Of a stretch of 32,058 nt of DNA, positions 1-8,600 are shown piece by piece; position 1 is the stretch's first letter; each line of letters opens with the position of its first letter. A model generated the notes under the pieces. It had not been told where the DNA came from. It did not search any database and saw only the letters and a program-made list of their open reading frames with translations. The position numbers and the translations under genes were made by a program. This stretch comes from DSYF01 sp041181065 (lineage in GTDB: Bacteria > Verrucomicrobiota > Verrucomicrobiia > Limisphaerales > DSYF01): assembly GCA_041181065.1 (NCBI GenBank), contig JBEGQI010000039.1, forward strand, positions 1-32,058. Reading direction: 5' to 3'.

Positions 1-389
1 TGACGCCGGCGCATTACGACGCGGTTTACGGCGGCATGCCCGAGCCGACGCCCGAGAATGAGGCGCGCATCAAGGCGTTCAGCACCGCGATGAAACTGGA
101 GCCGTTCCAGCGCGGCATGAAGGAACTCGCGCCCGCCATCTGGATCACGGCGTTGCGCAAGGTGCAGAATCCGAATCGCGCCGGGCTCGACATCGTTTCG
201 CCGGATGCAAATTTCAATTCGCTCAAGGTCAGCCCTGTGTTTTACTGGAGCGACGCGGAGATGGAAGCGTATCTGAAACAGCACCATCTCCCGAACGAGT
301 GGGATTATTTCGATCCGGCCAAAGCCGACGAAAAGCGCGAGTGCGGTTTGCACGCGTCGTGGGGCGGGAAAGCGGTGGCAGCAAATTGA
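1..389 (+). CDS. cysH: Phosphoadenylyl-sulfate (PAPS/APS) reductase, C-terminal part
   Basis: The reading frame is open from the left window edge, so the start and the N-terminal half, including the nucleotide-binding loop, lie outside. About 128 residues are visible. They match the end of the CysH family: a WITALRKVQNPNRAGLD segment like the WFAGLRREQSGSRA region of E. coli CysH, a FYWSDAEMEAYLKQHHLP segment, and near the end ECGLH, whose cysteine is the catalytic nucleophile that carries the sulfonate. The enzyme reduces PAPS or APS to sulfite with thioredoxin in the cytoplasm. I see no extra cysteine pairs in this part that would show an iron-sulfur APS reductase, but the upstream half is missing, so the substrate is undecided. 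cysD follows 81 bases downstream, consistent with one sulfate operon. Confidence 0.9.
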   Translation, partial: TPAHYDAVYGGMPEPTPENEARIKAFSTAMKLEPFQRGMKELAPAIWITALRKVQNPNRAGLDIVSPDANFNSLKVSPVFYWSDAEMEAYLKQHHLPNEWDYFDPAKADEKRECGLHASWGGKAVAAN

Positions 390-393
390 TTTC

Positions 394-466
394 AACCACG
401 GATGGACACGGATGAACACGGATAAAACAGGTTCACATCCGTGTTCATCCGTGTGAATCCGTGGTT
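394..466. repeat. Long inverted repeat of CACGGATGRA units in the cysH-cysD gap
   Basis: The left arm at 394-423 begins AACCACGGATGGACACGGAT. The right arm at 437-466 is its reverse complement at 28 of 30 positions, around a 13-base spacer. Within each arm a 10-base unit (CACGGATGGA, CACGGATGAA) repeats in tandem. The right arm ends four bases before the cysD start codon, so the stem would include the place where a ribosome binding site should be. A second copy with a longer spacer is at 26034-26168. I recognise this type of sequence as a common intergenic repeat in Verrucomicrobiota-like genomes, but it has no name that I can give. Confidence 0.85.
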
Positions 467-470
467 AAAC

Positions 471-1409
471 ATGAGTTCATATCAACTAGATCATCTGCAG
501 TATCTGGAAACTGAGGCGATTCACGTCATGCGTGAGGTCGCGGGCGAGTTCGAGCGGCCGGCGTTGTTGTTCTCCGGCGGCAAGGACTCCATCTGCCTGT
601 TGCGCCTCGCCGAGAAGGCGTTCCGCCCGGCGGACATCCCGATGCCGTTCCTCAACATCGAGACCGGCCATGAATTTCCCGAGCTCATTGAGTTCCGCGA
701 CCGCCGCGCCAAGCAGCTCGGCGCGAAGCTCATCGTGCGCTCCGTCGAGGACGCCGTCGCCGCCGGCACCGTCGTGCTGAACAAGAACGACATCAGCCGC
801 AACCGCGCGCAGATCCCTGCGTTGCTCGGCGCCATCGAGGAATATCGTTTCGATTGCTGCATCGGCGGCGCGCGGCGCGACGAGGAGAAGGCCCGCGCAA
901 AGGAGCGTTTCTTCAGCTTCCGCGACGCGTTCGGCCAGTGGGATCCGAAGAACCAGCGGCCCGAGATCTGGAACCTTTACAACGGCCGGCTCAATCCCGG
1001 CGAGAACATGCGCGTCTTCCCGCTCTCGAACTGGACCGAGATGGACGTGTGGGAATACATCAAGAAAGAGCAGCTCGAGGTGCCGAACATCTATTTCAGC
1101 CACGAGCGCGAATGCTTCCGCCGCGGCAACCAATGGTTGCCGGTCCCGCCCGCACACACCGTCGCCGGCAAGCCCGATCCGTTCGAAGGCGGCCGCCCCC
1201 GGCCCAACGAGGAGCGCAAGAAGCTCATCGTCCGCGTCCGCACCATCGCCGACATGATCAGCACCGGCATGATCGAATCGCGCGCCGACACCGTGGATGA
1301 CATCATCAGCGAAGTCGCCGCCGCCCGCGTCACCGAACGCGGCACCCGCGCCGACGACAAGGCCAGCGAAGCCGCCATGGAAGACCGCAAGAAGGCCGGA
1401 TATTTCTGA
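471..1409 (+). CDS. cysD: Sulfate adenylyltransferase subunit 2
   Basis: This 312-residue protein is the small, PAPS-reductase-like subunit of ATP sulfurylase. With the GTPase CysN it makes adenylyl sulfate from ATP and sulfate in the cytoplasm. The PP-loop SGGKDS is at residues 35-40. Other family blocks are FLNIETGHEFPE, the IGGARRDEEKARAKER block, and WTEMDVWEYI. The C-terminus ends in DRKKAGYF, typical of CysD. Its length is close to the roughly 300 residues of E. coli CysD. I chose ATG 471 because the in-frame GTG at 441 lies in the inverted repeat and only adds repeat-encoded residues (FIRVNPWLN) before the conserved N-terminus. No Shine-Dalgarno sequence is visible. Its usual partner cysN is not next to it, because one unrelated gene is inserted between them. 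Confidence 0.95.
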   Translation: MSSYQLDHLQYLETEAIHVMREVAGEFERPALLFSGGKDSICLLRLAEKAFRPADIPMPFLNIETGHEFPELIEFRDRRAKQLGAKLIVRSVEDAVAAGTVVLNKNDISRNRAQIPALLGAIEEYRFDCCIGGARRDEEKARAKERFFSFRDAFGQWDPKNQRPEIWNLYNGRLNPGENMRVFPLSNWTEMDVWEYIKKEQLEVPNIYFSHERECFRRGNQWLPVPPAHTVAGKPDPFEGGRPRPNEERKKLIVRVRTIADMISTGMIESRADTVDDIISEVAAARVTERGTRADDKASEAAMEDRKKAGYF

Positions 1410-1413
1410 GCCG

Positions 1414-2322
1414 ATGAAACGGGTGCCTTACACTTCAATCTGCCTCACGGTCGCGGGCCTGTTCGCTTTTGCGAGCACGAGCTTGGCAGCTGCCGTGGAG
1501 CCGATGGAATTGCCGGGTATCCATAATTTCTTCCGCGCCACCACGAATGTCTTCTCCGGCGCGCAGCCGGAGGGGGACGAAGCCTTTGCCGCCCTCGCGA
1601 AACTCGGCGTAAAGACCATCATCAGCGTGGACGGCTCGAAGCCGGACGTGGAACTGGCAGACAAGCACGGCCTGCGTTACATCCATCTGCCCATCGGCTA
1701 CGACGGCATCACGACCAATCGCGTCGCTGAACTTGCCAAGGCCGCCGCTGTTTCGCCCGGGCCGATCTATGTGCATTGCCATCACGGCAAGCATCGTGGA
1801 CCGGCGGCGGTCAGCGTGATTTGCATGGCCGACGCGGGCTGGAGCGCGGCGCAGGCCGAGGAGTTCATGCACCAAGCCGGAACGGGTGCCGAGTATCAGG
1901 GGCTTTACCGCGCCGCGAGCCGCTTCGTCGCCCCGACCGCCGAACAACTCGCCGCCGTCCCGAACCATTTTCCGTCCGTGGCCCAAACGTCATCGCTCGT
2001 GGAGGCGATGGTGGCCGTGGATAACATTTTCGAGAACCTGAAGCTCGCGCAGGCCGCCGGTTGGCAGCCGACGATGAACCAACCGGACATCACGCCGCAA
2101 CACGAGGCGTTGATGCTGGTGGAGCAATTTCGTGAGCTCAAGCGCCTGCCGGAGATCACGCAGCGCTCCGCAGATTTCCACGGCAAACTCGGTGCTGCGT
2201 TGAAGTCCGCCGAGGATCTGCACCAGCAACTCGCCGGTCGCCCGGCGCCGCGCGCGAGCGAGGCTTTCAAGTCCGTCAGCCAAAGCTGCACAGATTGCCA
2301 CAAGAATTACCGCAACAGCTGA
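1414..2322 (+). CDS. Secreted dual-specificity phosphatase-like / cytochrome c'-like fusion protein
   Basis: This 302-residue protein starts with a signal peptide (MKRVPYTSICLTVAGLFAFA, then an ALA-type cleavage region), so it should act in the periplasm. Residues of about 35-165 look like a tyrosine/dual-specificity phosphatase: a VFSGAQPEGDEAFAALAKLGVKTIIS start, then the active-site loop HCHHGKHRG, which fits HCX5R. Residues of about 200-302 are helical and end in SCTDCHKNYR, a CXXCH heme-binding motif at the extreme C-terminus as in cytochrome c'. The ATG lies 4 bases after the cysD stop, and the cysN ATG follows 7 bases after its own stop, so it is probably cotranscribed and coupled with them. 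The domain assignments come from motifs only. The function is unknown, and its place inside a cytoplasmic sulfate-activation operon is odd. Confidence 0.75.
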   Translation: MKRVPYTSICLTVAGLFAFASTSLAAAVEPMELPGIHNFFRATTNVFSGAQPEGDEAFAALAKLGVKTIISVDGSKPDVELADKHGLRYIHLPIGYDGITTNRVAELAKAAAVSPGPIYVHCHHGKHRGPAAVSVICMADAGWSAAQAEEFMHQAGTGAEYQGLYRAASRFVAPTAEQLAAVPNHFPSVAQTSSLVEAMVAVDNIFENLKLAQAAGWQPTMNQPDITPQHEALMLVEQFRELKRLPEITQRSADFHGKLGAALKSAEDLHQQLAGRPAPRASEAFKSVSQSCTDCHKNYRNS

Positions 2323-2329
2323 TTTTTCC

Positions 2330-3649
2330 ATGACCGCGACGAAGTCACATCCCATCGAACTCCTCCGCTTCAACACCTGCGGCTCCGTGGACGACGGCAA
2401 GTCCACGTTGATCGGCCGGCTGCTCTATGATTCCAAGAACATCATGGAGGACCAGATCGAGGCGCTCGAACGCTCGGCGGACATCACCGGCGGCGGCACC
2501 ATCAATCTCGCCAACCTCACCGACGGCCTCCGCGCCGAACGCGAGCAAGGCATCACCATCGACGTCGCGTATCGCTACTTCGCCACGCCGCGCCGCAAGT
2601 TCATCGTCGCCGACACGCCCGGCCACGTGCAATACACACGCAACATGGTCACTGGCGCGAGCACGGCGAACCTTTCCATCGTCCTCGTGGACGCGCGGCA
2701 GGGCGTCATCGAACAGACGCGCCGCCACACGTTCATCGCCGCGACGCTCGGCATCCCGCACATCGTTTTTGCGATCAACAAAATGGACCTCGTGGACTGG
2801 AGCGAGGAGCGTTTCCTCGAGATCCGCGAGGAGATCGAATCGTTCCTCCCGCGCCTCGACGTCTTCCGCGACGTGAAGTTCATCCCCATCAGCGCGCTCC
2901 AAGGCGACAACGTCGTCGAAGCCTCCAAGAACACGCCGTGGTATCCGGGGCCGTCGCTGTTGTATCATCTCGAAACCGTCCACATCGCGAGCGACTGGTC
3001 CATGACCGGCCTGCGTTTCCCCGTGCAATGGGTGAATCGCCCGAACGATCCCACCGACCACAAGCTCCACGATTTCCGCGGCCTCAGCGGCCAGATCGCG
3101 TGCGGCATCGTGAAGGTCGGCGATGGCGTGGCGGTGTTGCCGAGCGGTTTGCGTTCGACCGTGAAAGAGATCTGGACCTACGACGGTTCAGTGAAGGAAG
3201 CGTTCTGCCCGCAGAGCGTCACGCTCGTGCTAGAGCACGACCTCGACATCAGCCGCGGCGACATGATCGTCGCCCTCGACCATTTCCCGGGCGTGGGCAG
3301 TGAATTTCAGGCGCGCGTCTGCTGGATGAATCAGAAGCCGCTCGTGCCGGGCAAAAAATATCTGCTCAAGCACACGTCGAACACGGTGCAGGCCATCGTC
3401 TCCGGCATCAGCGGACGCGTGGACATGGGCACGTATGAAGTGAACCCCACGAATGAACTCGCGTTGAACGACATCGGCGACATCCGCATCAAGACCGCGA
3501 AGCCGCTGGTCGTGGACGCGTATCGCAAGAACCGTTTGACCGGCTCGTTCATCCTCATCGAGCAGGGCACGAACCTCACGCTGGCCGCCGGCATGCTGGA
3601 ATCGCCGCCCAACAAGTTCCGTTTCGAGGATGAGGAATTTGCGATCTAG
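2330..3649 (+). CDS. cysN: Sulfate adenylyltransferase subunit 1 (GTPase)
   Basis: This 439-residue translation-factor-like GTPase powers adenylyl sulfate formation by CysD. The G1 loop GSVDDGKST is at residues 18-26, G3 DTPGH at 95-99 and G4 NKMD at 150-153, followed by beta-barrel domains (WVNRPNDPTDHKLHDFRG; VPGKKYLLKHTSNTVQA). It is slightly shorter than E. coli CysN (475) and ends in FRFEDEEFAI, with no APS kinase domain, so this is CysN and not a CysNC fusion. No separate cysC is visible, so either the kinase is encoded elsewhere or CysH works on APS directly. The ATG follows the stop of the phosphatase-cytochrome gene by 7 bases. No Shine-Dalgarno is seen, which suggests coupling to upstream translation. 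Confidence 0.96.
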   Translation: MTATKSHPIELLRFNTCGSVDDGKSTLIGRLLYDSKNIMEDQIEALERSADITGGGTINLANLTDGLRAEREQGITIDVAYRYFATPRRKFIVADTPGHVQYTRNMVTGASTANLSIVLVDARQGVIEQTRRHTFIAATLGIPHIVFAINKMDLVDWSEERFLEIREEIESFLPRLDVFRDVKFIPISALQGDNVVEASKNTPWYPGPSLLYHLETVHIASDWSMTGLRFPVQWVNRPNDPTDHKLHDFRGLSGQIACGIVKVGDGVAVLPSGLRSTVKEIWTYDGSVKEAFCPQSVTLVLEHDLDISRGDMIVALDHFPGVGSEFQARVCWMNQKPLVPGKKYLLKHTSNTVQAIVSGISGRVDMGTYEVNPTNELALNDIGDIRIKTAKPLVVDAYRKNRLTGSFILIEQGTNLTLAAGMLESPPNKFRFEDEEFAI

Positions 3650-3657
3650 TTTTGTTC

Positions 3658-3724
3658 GTAGTCCCGCCTTCAGGCGGTCGGGAACGGATTGTTAAGCACG
3701 CGGACCGGCTAAAGCCGGGACTGC
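3658..3724. repeat. REP-like paired hairpin element in the cysN-cysI gap
   Basis: Two 21-base arms, 3658-3678 (GTAGTCCCGCCTTCAGGCGG...) and 3704-3724, are imperfect reverse complements. Each contains its own small hairpin: CCGCC-TTCA-GGCGG at 3664-3677 and CCGGC-TAAA-GCCGG at 3705-3718. This head-to-head layout is like bacterial REP pairs. There is no run of T after either hairpin, so it is unlikely to be a simple terminator. Confidence 0.75.
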
Positions 3725-3785
3725 CAACGGGCGCCCGCTGGCGCATCGGTGATTTGGATTTAACGTAGAGAGTTGTTTTAAATTT

Positions 3786-5471
3786 ATGAGCGAACCCACA
3801 GCAAAGTTGACGCACAACGAAGAGATCAAGCACGCCTGCCCGTCGCTGGCCGGCACCATCGCCCCCACGCTGGCGGATGCGTCGCTCGACCATTTCAGCG
3901 AGGACGACAACCAGTTCCTCAAGTTCCACGGAACGTATCAACAGGACGACCGCGACCTGCGCAAGACCGGGAAGAAATACATCATGATGATCCGCACGCG
4001 CAGCCCCGGCGGCATCGCCTCGGCGGCGCAGTATCTGGTGTTCGACCGGCTCGCGACGCAATACGGCAACAACACGCTCCGCATCACCACGCGGCAGGGC
4101 ATCCAGTTCCATCATGTGGTTAAAGGGAACTTGCGCGCGGTCATCCACGACTTGAACCACGCGCTCGTCACCACCATCGCGGCGTGCGGCGACGTCGTGC
4201 GCAACGTCATGGCACCGCCGGCTCCGGCCACCGGCGCGGTCGGCGTCGCAGTGCAGGCCGATGCGAAACGCGTTTCGGATTCCATCATCCCGCGCACCAA
4301 AGCGTATCACGAGATCTGGGTAAACGGCGAACAGCTCGACCTGAGCAAGGTGAACGCCGCTGCGGACCCGGAAGATCCGTTGTATGGCCGCACGTATCTG
4401 CCGCGCAAATTCAAGATCGGCTTCACCGTTCCGCCGTTGAACGACGTGGACATCTTCACGAACTGCCTCGGCTTCATCGCGATTGAAGAGAACGGCAAGC
4501 TCGTCGGTTACAATCTGACTGCTGGCGGCGGCATGGGCCGCAGCCACAACAATCCCGATACGTTTCCGCGCCTCGCGGACGTCATCGGTTTCATCACGCC
4601 CGACCAAGTCGTAGCAGCGACGCACGGCGTTGTGGGCATTCACCGCGATTTCGGCGATCGCACGAACCGCAAGCACGCGCGGTTGAAGTATGTCGTCGAA
4701 GAACGCGGTGTGGATTGGTTCCGCGCCGAACTGGAGAAGCGCATGGGCGCGAAGCTCGGTGCCGCGCGGCCCTACAAGTTCGTCCGTCAGGGCGATCACT
4801 ACGGCTGGAGCAAGGCGCACGACGGAAAATGGTTCCTCGGTTTGTTCGTGCAGGACGGCCGCATCCAAGACGCGCACGGTGCCAACACCAAGACCGCGCT
4901 GCGCGAGATTGCGGAGCAAGTGAAGCCGGAGTTCCGTTTCACGCCCGCCGAGAACGTCATCCTCGTTGGCCTCGACGACGCGCAGAAAACCGCAACCAAC
5001 GCCATCCTCGCGAAGCACGGCATCAACGCGGATAAACAAGGCACGCCCACGCAGCTCGCCTCGATGTCCTGCGTGTCACTGCCCACGTGCGGCCTCGCGC
5101 TCGCCGAATCCGAACGCATCATGCCCGAGTTCGTCGCGAAGACGGACGCGCTGCTGAAGGAAGTCGGTCTGGCGAACGAAGAATTGATCATCCGCATCAC
5201 CGGTTGCCCGAACGGTTGCGCCCGGCCCTACATGGCGGAAGTCGCGCTCGTCGGTCGCGCCCCGGCGAAGTATCAGCTCTACCTCGGCGGCAACGAACCC
5301 AGCACGCGGCTCGCGCGGGTTTACAAGGACAACGTCGCCTACGACGCGGTGCTCAACGAACTCCGTCCGTTGCTCGTCCGCTTCAAGGCCGAGCGCACGA
5401 ACGGCGAGCGCTTCGGTGACTGGTGCGCCCGCACGGTATGGAAAGAATTGAATCTGCCCGCGCGAAGCTAG
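3786..5471 (+). CDS. cysI: Sulfite reductase hemoprotein (siroheme, [4Fe-4S])
   Basis: This 561-residue protein reduces sulfite to sulfide with six electrons. The FLKFHGTYQQDDRDLR motif is near residue 45, LRITTRQGIQFHHVVKGN follows, and the four cluster ligands are visible as C429-x5-C435 (CVSLPTC) and C474-x3-C478 (CPNGC). Length and motifs fit the CysI hemoprotein of NADPH sulfite reductase better than plant-type nitrite reductases. No flavoprotein (cysJ) is encoded nearby, so the electron donor is unknown. The gene is 136 bases downstream of cysN, with a REP-like element between them, and a strong terminator follows. A sirohydrochlorin chelatase further downstream could provide its siroheme. 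Confidence 0.95.
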   Translation: MSEPTAKLTHNEEIKHACPSLAGTIAPTLADASLDHFSEDDNQFLKFHGTYQQDDRDLRKTGKKYIMMIRTRSPGGIASAAQYLVFDRLATQYGNNTLRITTRQGIQFHHVVKGNLRAVIHDLNHALVTTIAACGDVVRNVMAPPAPATGAVGVAVQADAKRVSDSIIPRTKAYHEIWVNGEQLDLSKVNAAADPEDPLYGRTYLPRKFKIGFTVPPLNDVDIFTNCLGFIAIEENGKLVGYNLTAGGGMGRSHNNPDTFPRLADVIGFITPDQVVAATHGVVGIHRDFGDRTNRKHARLKYVVEERGVDWFRAELEKRMGAKLGAARPYKFVRQGDHYGWSKAHDGKWFLGLFVQDGRIQDAHGANTKTALREIAEQVKPEFRFTPAENVILVGLDDAQKTATNAILAKHGINADKQGTPTQLASMSCVSLPTCGLALAESERIMPEFVAKTDALLKEVGLANEELIIRITGCPNGCARPYMAEVALVGRAPAKYQLYLGGNEPSTRLARVYKDNVAYDAVLNELRPLLVRFKAERTNGERFGDWCARTVWKELNLPARS

Positions 5472-5493
5472 GATTCAGCCCATAACCTTTCGC

Positions 5494-5523
5494 AAAGCAC
5501 GGCCTTTGGGCCGTGCTTTTTTT
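5494..5523 (+). terminator. Rho-independent terminator after cysI
   Basis: A perfect 8-bp stem GCACGGCC (5497-5504) / GGCCGTGC (5509-5516) with a TTTG loop is followed by seven T. An AAA before the stem pairs with the first T, so it could also work in the other direction. It marks the end of the cys transcription unit. Confidence 0.92.
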
Positions 5524-5644
5524 GCGCTCGTGACCAATGTTTAATCACGCAAAACCTTGAAAAATGGCCCAATCGGGCTTAATCGTAGTCATTCACAAGA
5601 ACCACCATCGGCACCCTTTAACTGTTTAGCCTTAGGCCCAGATA

Positions 5645-8600
5645 ATGAGGTTTCATCTCCGTCGCTTGCTGCTGTGTCTGGCCGCCATCACGCTTTCAGC
5701 GGGGCTGCCGGCAGCCGGACCGCCGCCACTCCTCGTTTGCGGCGGTGGAAACCTCGTCCCTAATCCAAGCTTCGAGACTTACACCAACTGCCCCGACGAC
5801 CTCTCCGAACTGGCTTACGCACTGCCGTGGTATCAACCGACGGACGGAACGCCTGACTGGTTCAGCACATGTGCGACGATTAGTTGGGTCGGCGTGCCGG
5901 ACAATTTCCGGGGCAGCCAGAATGCGTATGCCGGCAATGCATATGCCGGTTTGGTCGCCTATTCGCTCAACAGCAACTACCGCGAATATTTGCAAGCGCC
6001 GCTGACGACACCGCTGGTGGCGGGGCAAACTTACTTCGTCTCGTTTCGCGCAAGTCTTGCGGATGTTTCTGGCTGGGCAGTGTCCGAACTCGGCGCGCAT
6101 CTTTCTGCCGGACCAGTGACGAACTATGCCATCCAATCGCCATTGCCGGTGGTGCCGCAGGTGGAGAACCCCGCCGGCAACCCGCTGGCGTCCACGAATG
6201 GTTGGATGCTCGTGCAAGGCATGTTCACCGCCTCCGGCGGGGAATCCTTCATCACCCTCGGCAATTTCCGGGCCGACAACGCCACCACCGCCACGCTCGC
6301 CGACGGCTACGAAGCCGCCAACTCCTATTATTACATCGACAACGTCCAAGTGCAGGCCGTGTGCAGCGTCCCGACCAATGTCGTCGTGCCCTGTGGCACG
6401 CCGATCGTTTTCCCGGAGTTGACCTGTTACGATGCGTGCGCCGAAACCAATCTTCCGCCCGCCAGCATCACCACGCTGACCAACTCGATCTGTCCGCTGC
6501 AATTGACCCGGACCTGGACGTTCACCAACTCGTGCGGCAACTCGACCAACATCACCCAGACTATCGGAACGGTCACGGATACCGCCCCGCCCTTCCCCGT
6601 CTGCGCTGGAACGAACATGGTTCCGAACGGGAGCTTCGAGGATCAGACCGGCTGCCCGATGACGTATTCGCAATTCAACCTCGCCGCCCCGTGGTTCACG
6701 CCGTCCGGCGCAACGCCGGATTGCTTCGACGCCTGCTCGACGCCGGGATTGTTCGGGGTTCCGTCAAACGTGCTGGGCGACCAAGCGGCCTTCGACGGGA
6801 GCAGTTACGCCGGGGCGATCTGTTTCAGCAGCTGGGGGGTCACGAATGCAAACACAACCTGGCGCGAATATCTGGAAGTGCCGCTCGCCGCCCCCATGCA
6901 AGCAGGCCAGACGTATTACGTCTCCTTCCGCGTGAGCCTCGCCGACGCGTGCGGGTATGCGATCGCAAATCTCGGCGCGCACTTTTCCGTCGGCGCAATG
7001 ACCACCAACAACACCGCGCCCTTCCCGGTCGTGGCGCACATCGCGAACCCAGCCAACAATGTCATCACGTCGCCGAACAGCTGGACGCTCATCGAAGGCT
7101 ATTACAACGCGACCGGCGGAGAGAATCATCTGACGCTCGGCAATTTCGCCTCCGATGCCGCAACCACTGCGCAAGCCATCCTGCCCAACGCCACCAACGG
7201 CACCTTCCACTCGGACTACTCGTATTACTACTTCGACGATGTCCAAGTCCTCTCGCCGTGCCTGATCCTGCCTGAAACCCCGGTGCCTTGCGATTCTCCG
7301 ATCACGTTCCCAACCGTGACAGCCTACGATCTTTGCAGCGGGACGAACGTCAGCACGACGATCGCGACGGTCACCAACACCCTTTGCCCGTTGAATGTGA
7401 CACGGACCTGGACCTTCACCGACCTGTGCGGCAACTCGACCAACATCAGCCAGCAGGTCTTCGCGACGGACAGCCAACCGCCCATCATCGATGGCAACTG
7501 CATCCTGACCAACACGCAGCCGTTGCTGTTCACGAACGGCTGCAACGGCATCGTCCCCAACTTCGCCTTCCTGACCAATAGCGGTTGCGCCGCCGACAAC
7601 TGCGGGCCGGTGCTATTCAGCCAATTCCCCGCCGCTGGCACCGTGGTCACCCCCGGCATGACGCCGGTCACGCTGACGTTCAGCGACTGTCAGGGCAACA
7701 GCACGAATGCCACGGTCAATTTCTTTGTGCAATCCCTGCTCGCCGCCGTCATCACGCCACCGAACATCTACACCACCACGTGCACCACTTCGGCCATCGT
7801 GAATTACAACGTGACCTCCGTCGGCGCGGTGGCCGTGATCAATTGCACGCCGCCCTCCGGCAGCGCCTTCCCGCTCGGCACCAACATCGTCAACTGCATC
7901 ATGACGAGCACCTGTGGTCAGGTCGTGACCAACTCCTTTCTCATCGTCGTCCGTCCAGCACGCGTGACCCGCTGGGGCTGCCTGGACTGGATCATCGGCA
8001 TCCCGTTCACCCTCACCAACCGCAGCAATAGCGGCGTGAGTTCCGCCCGTGCGGTGCATTTGCCGAGCCTGGCGAACGGCGGACCGAGCGCAAATTTTGA
8101 AAACTTCGCCACCAGCGGCAGCGACGGCCCGCGCTTTGAATTTGGCGCGGCTGAAAAATTCACCTTCAGCACGGAGCTGAACTTCAATGCCGCAACGGGC
8201 GCAGGTTTCGATCTCGCTGTGCCCCCTGCCCCCGGCGGCACCAATGGCTCGACGCTATTGCAGATCCGACGCACGTCTGACGGGCATCTGCACGTGACCC
8301 GGCCTGAAGCGAATCCCACCACTTCCCTGCGGACCATCGCGATCGGCACCAACGGCGCCTTGTTCTCCTCGTTCACCTCCTCCGCAGCGGAAGCCAGCAC
8401 CAACGCGGCGCTCATCCTCGCCCCCATCAACGGCGCCACCAGCGTCGTGATGACGGTCACGCTCGACTGCCGCACCAGCGAGTTGATGCTCGATTTCCCG
8501 TTCTGCGACTGGACACCTGACAGCGCGCACAAAAGCTGGAGTGCCAGCATCAACGGCAACGGTCCACGCGGCGGCGGCCAGGCGAACAAGACCGCCCGGC

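Noticed and set aside
441..470. In-frame GTG that would give CysD ten extra residues
   Set aside because: These residues are encoded by the intergenic repeat, and the conserved CysD start is at 471.
5524..5644. Possible riboswitch upstream of the large secreted protein
   Set aside because: A CACGCAAA and a short GCCC/GGGC hairpin recall part of a c-di-GMP-I motif, but the second conserved half and tetraloop receptor are not present.
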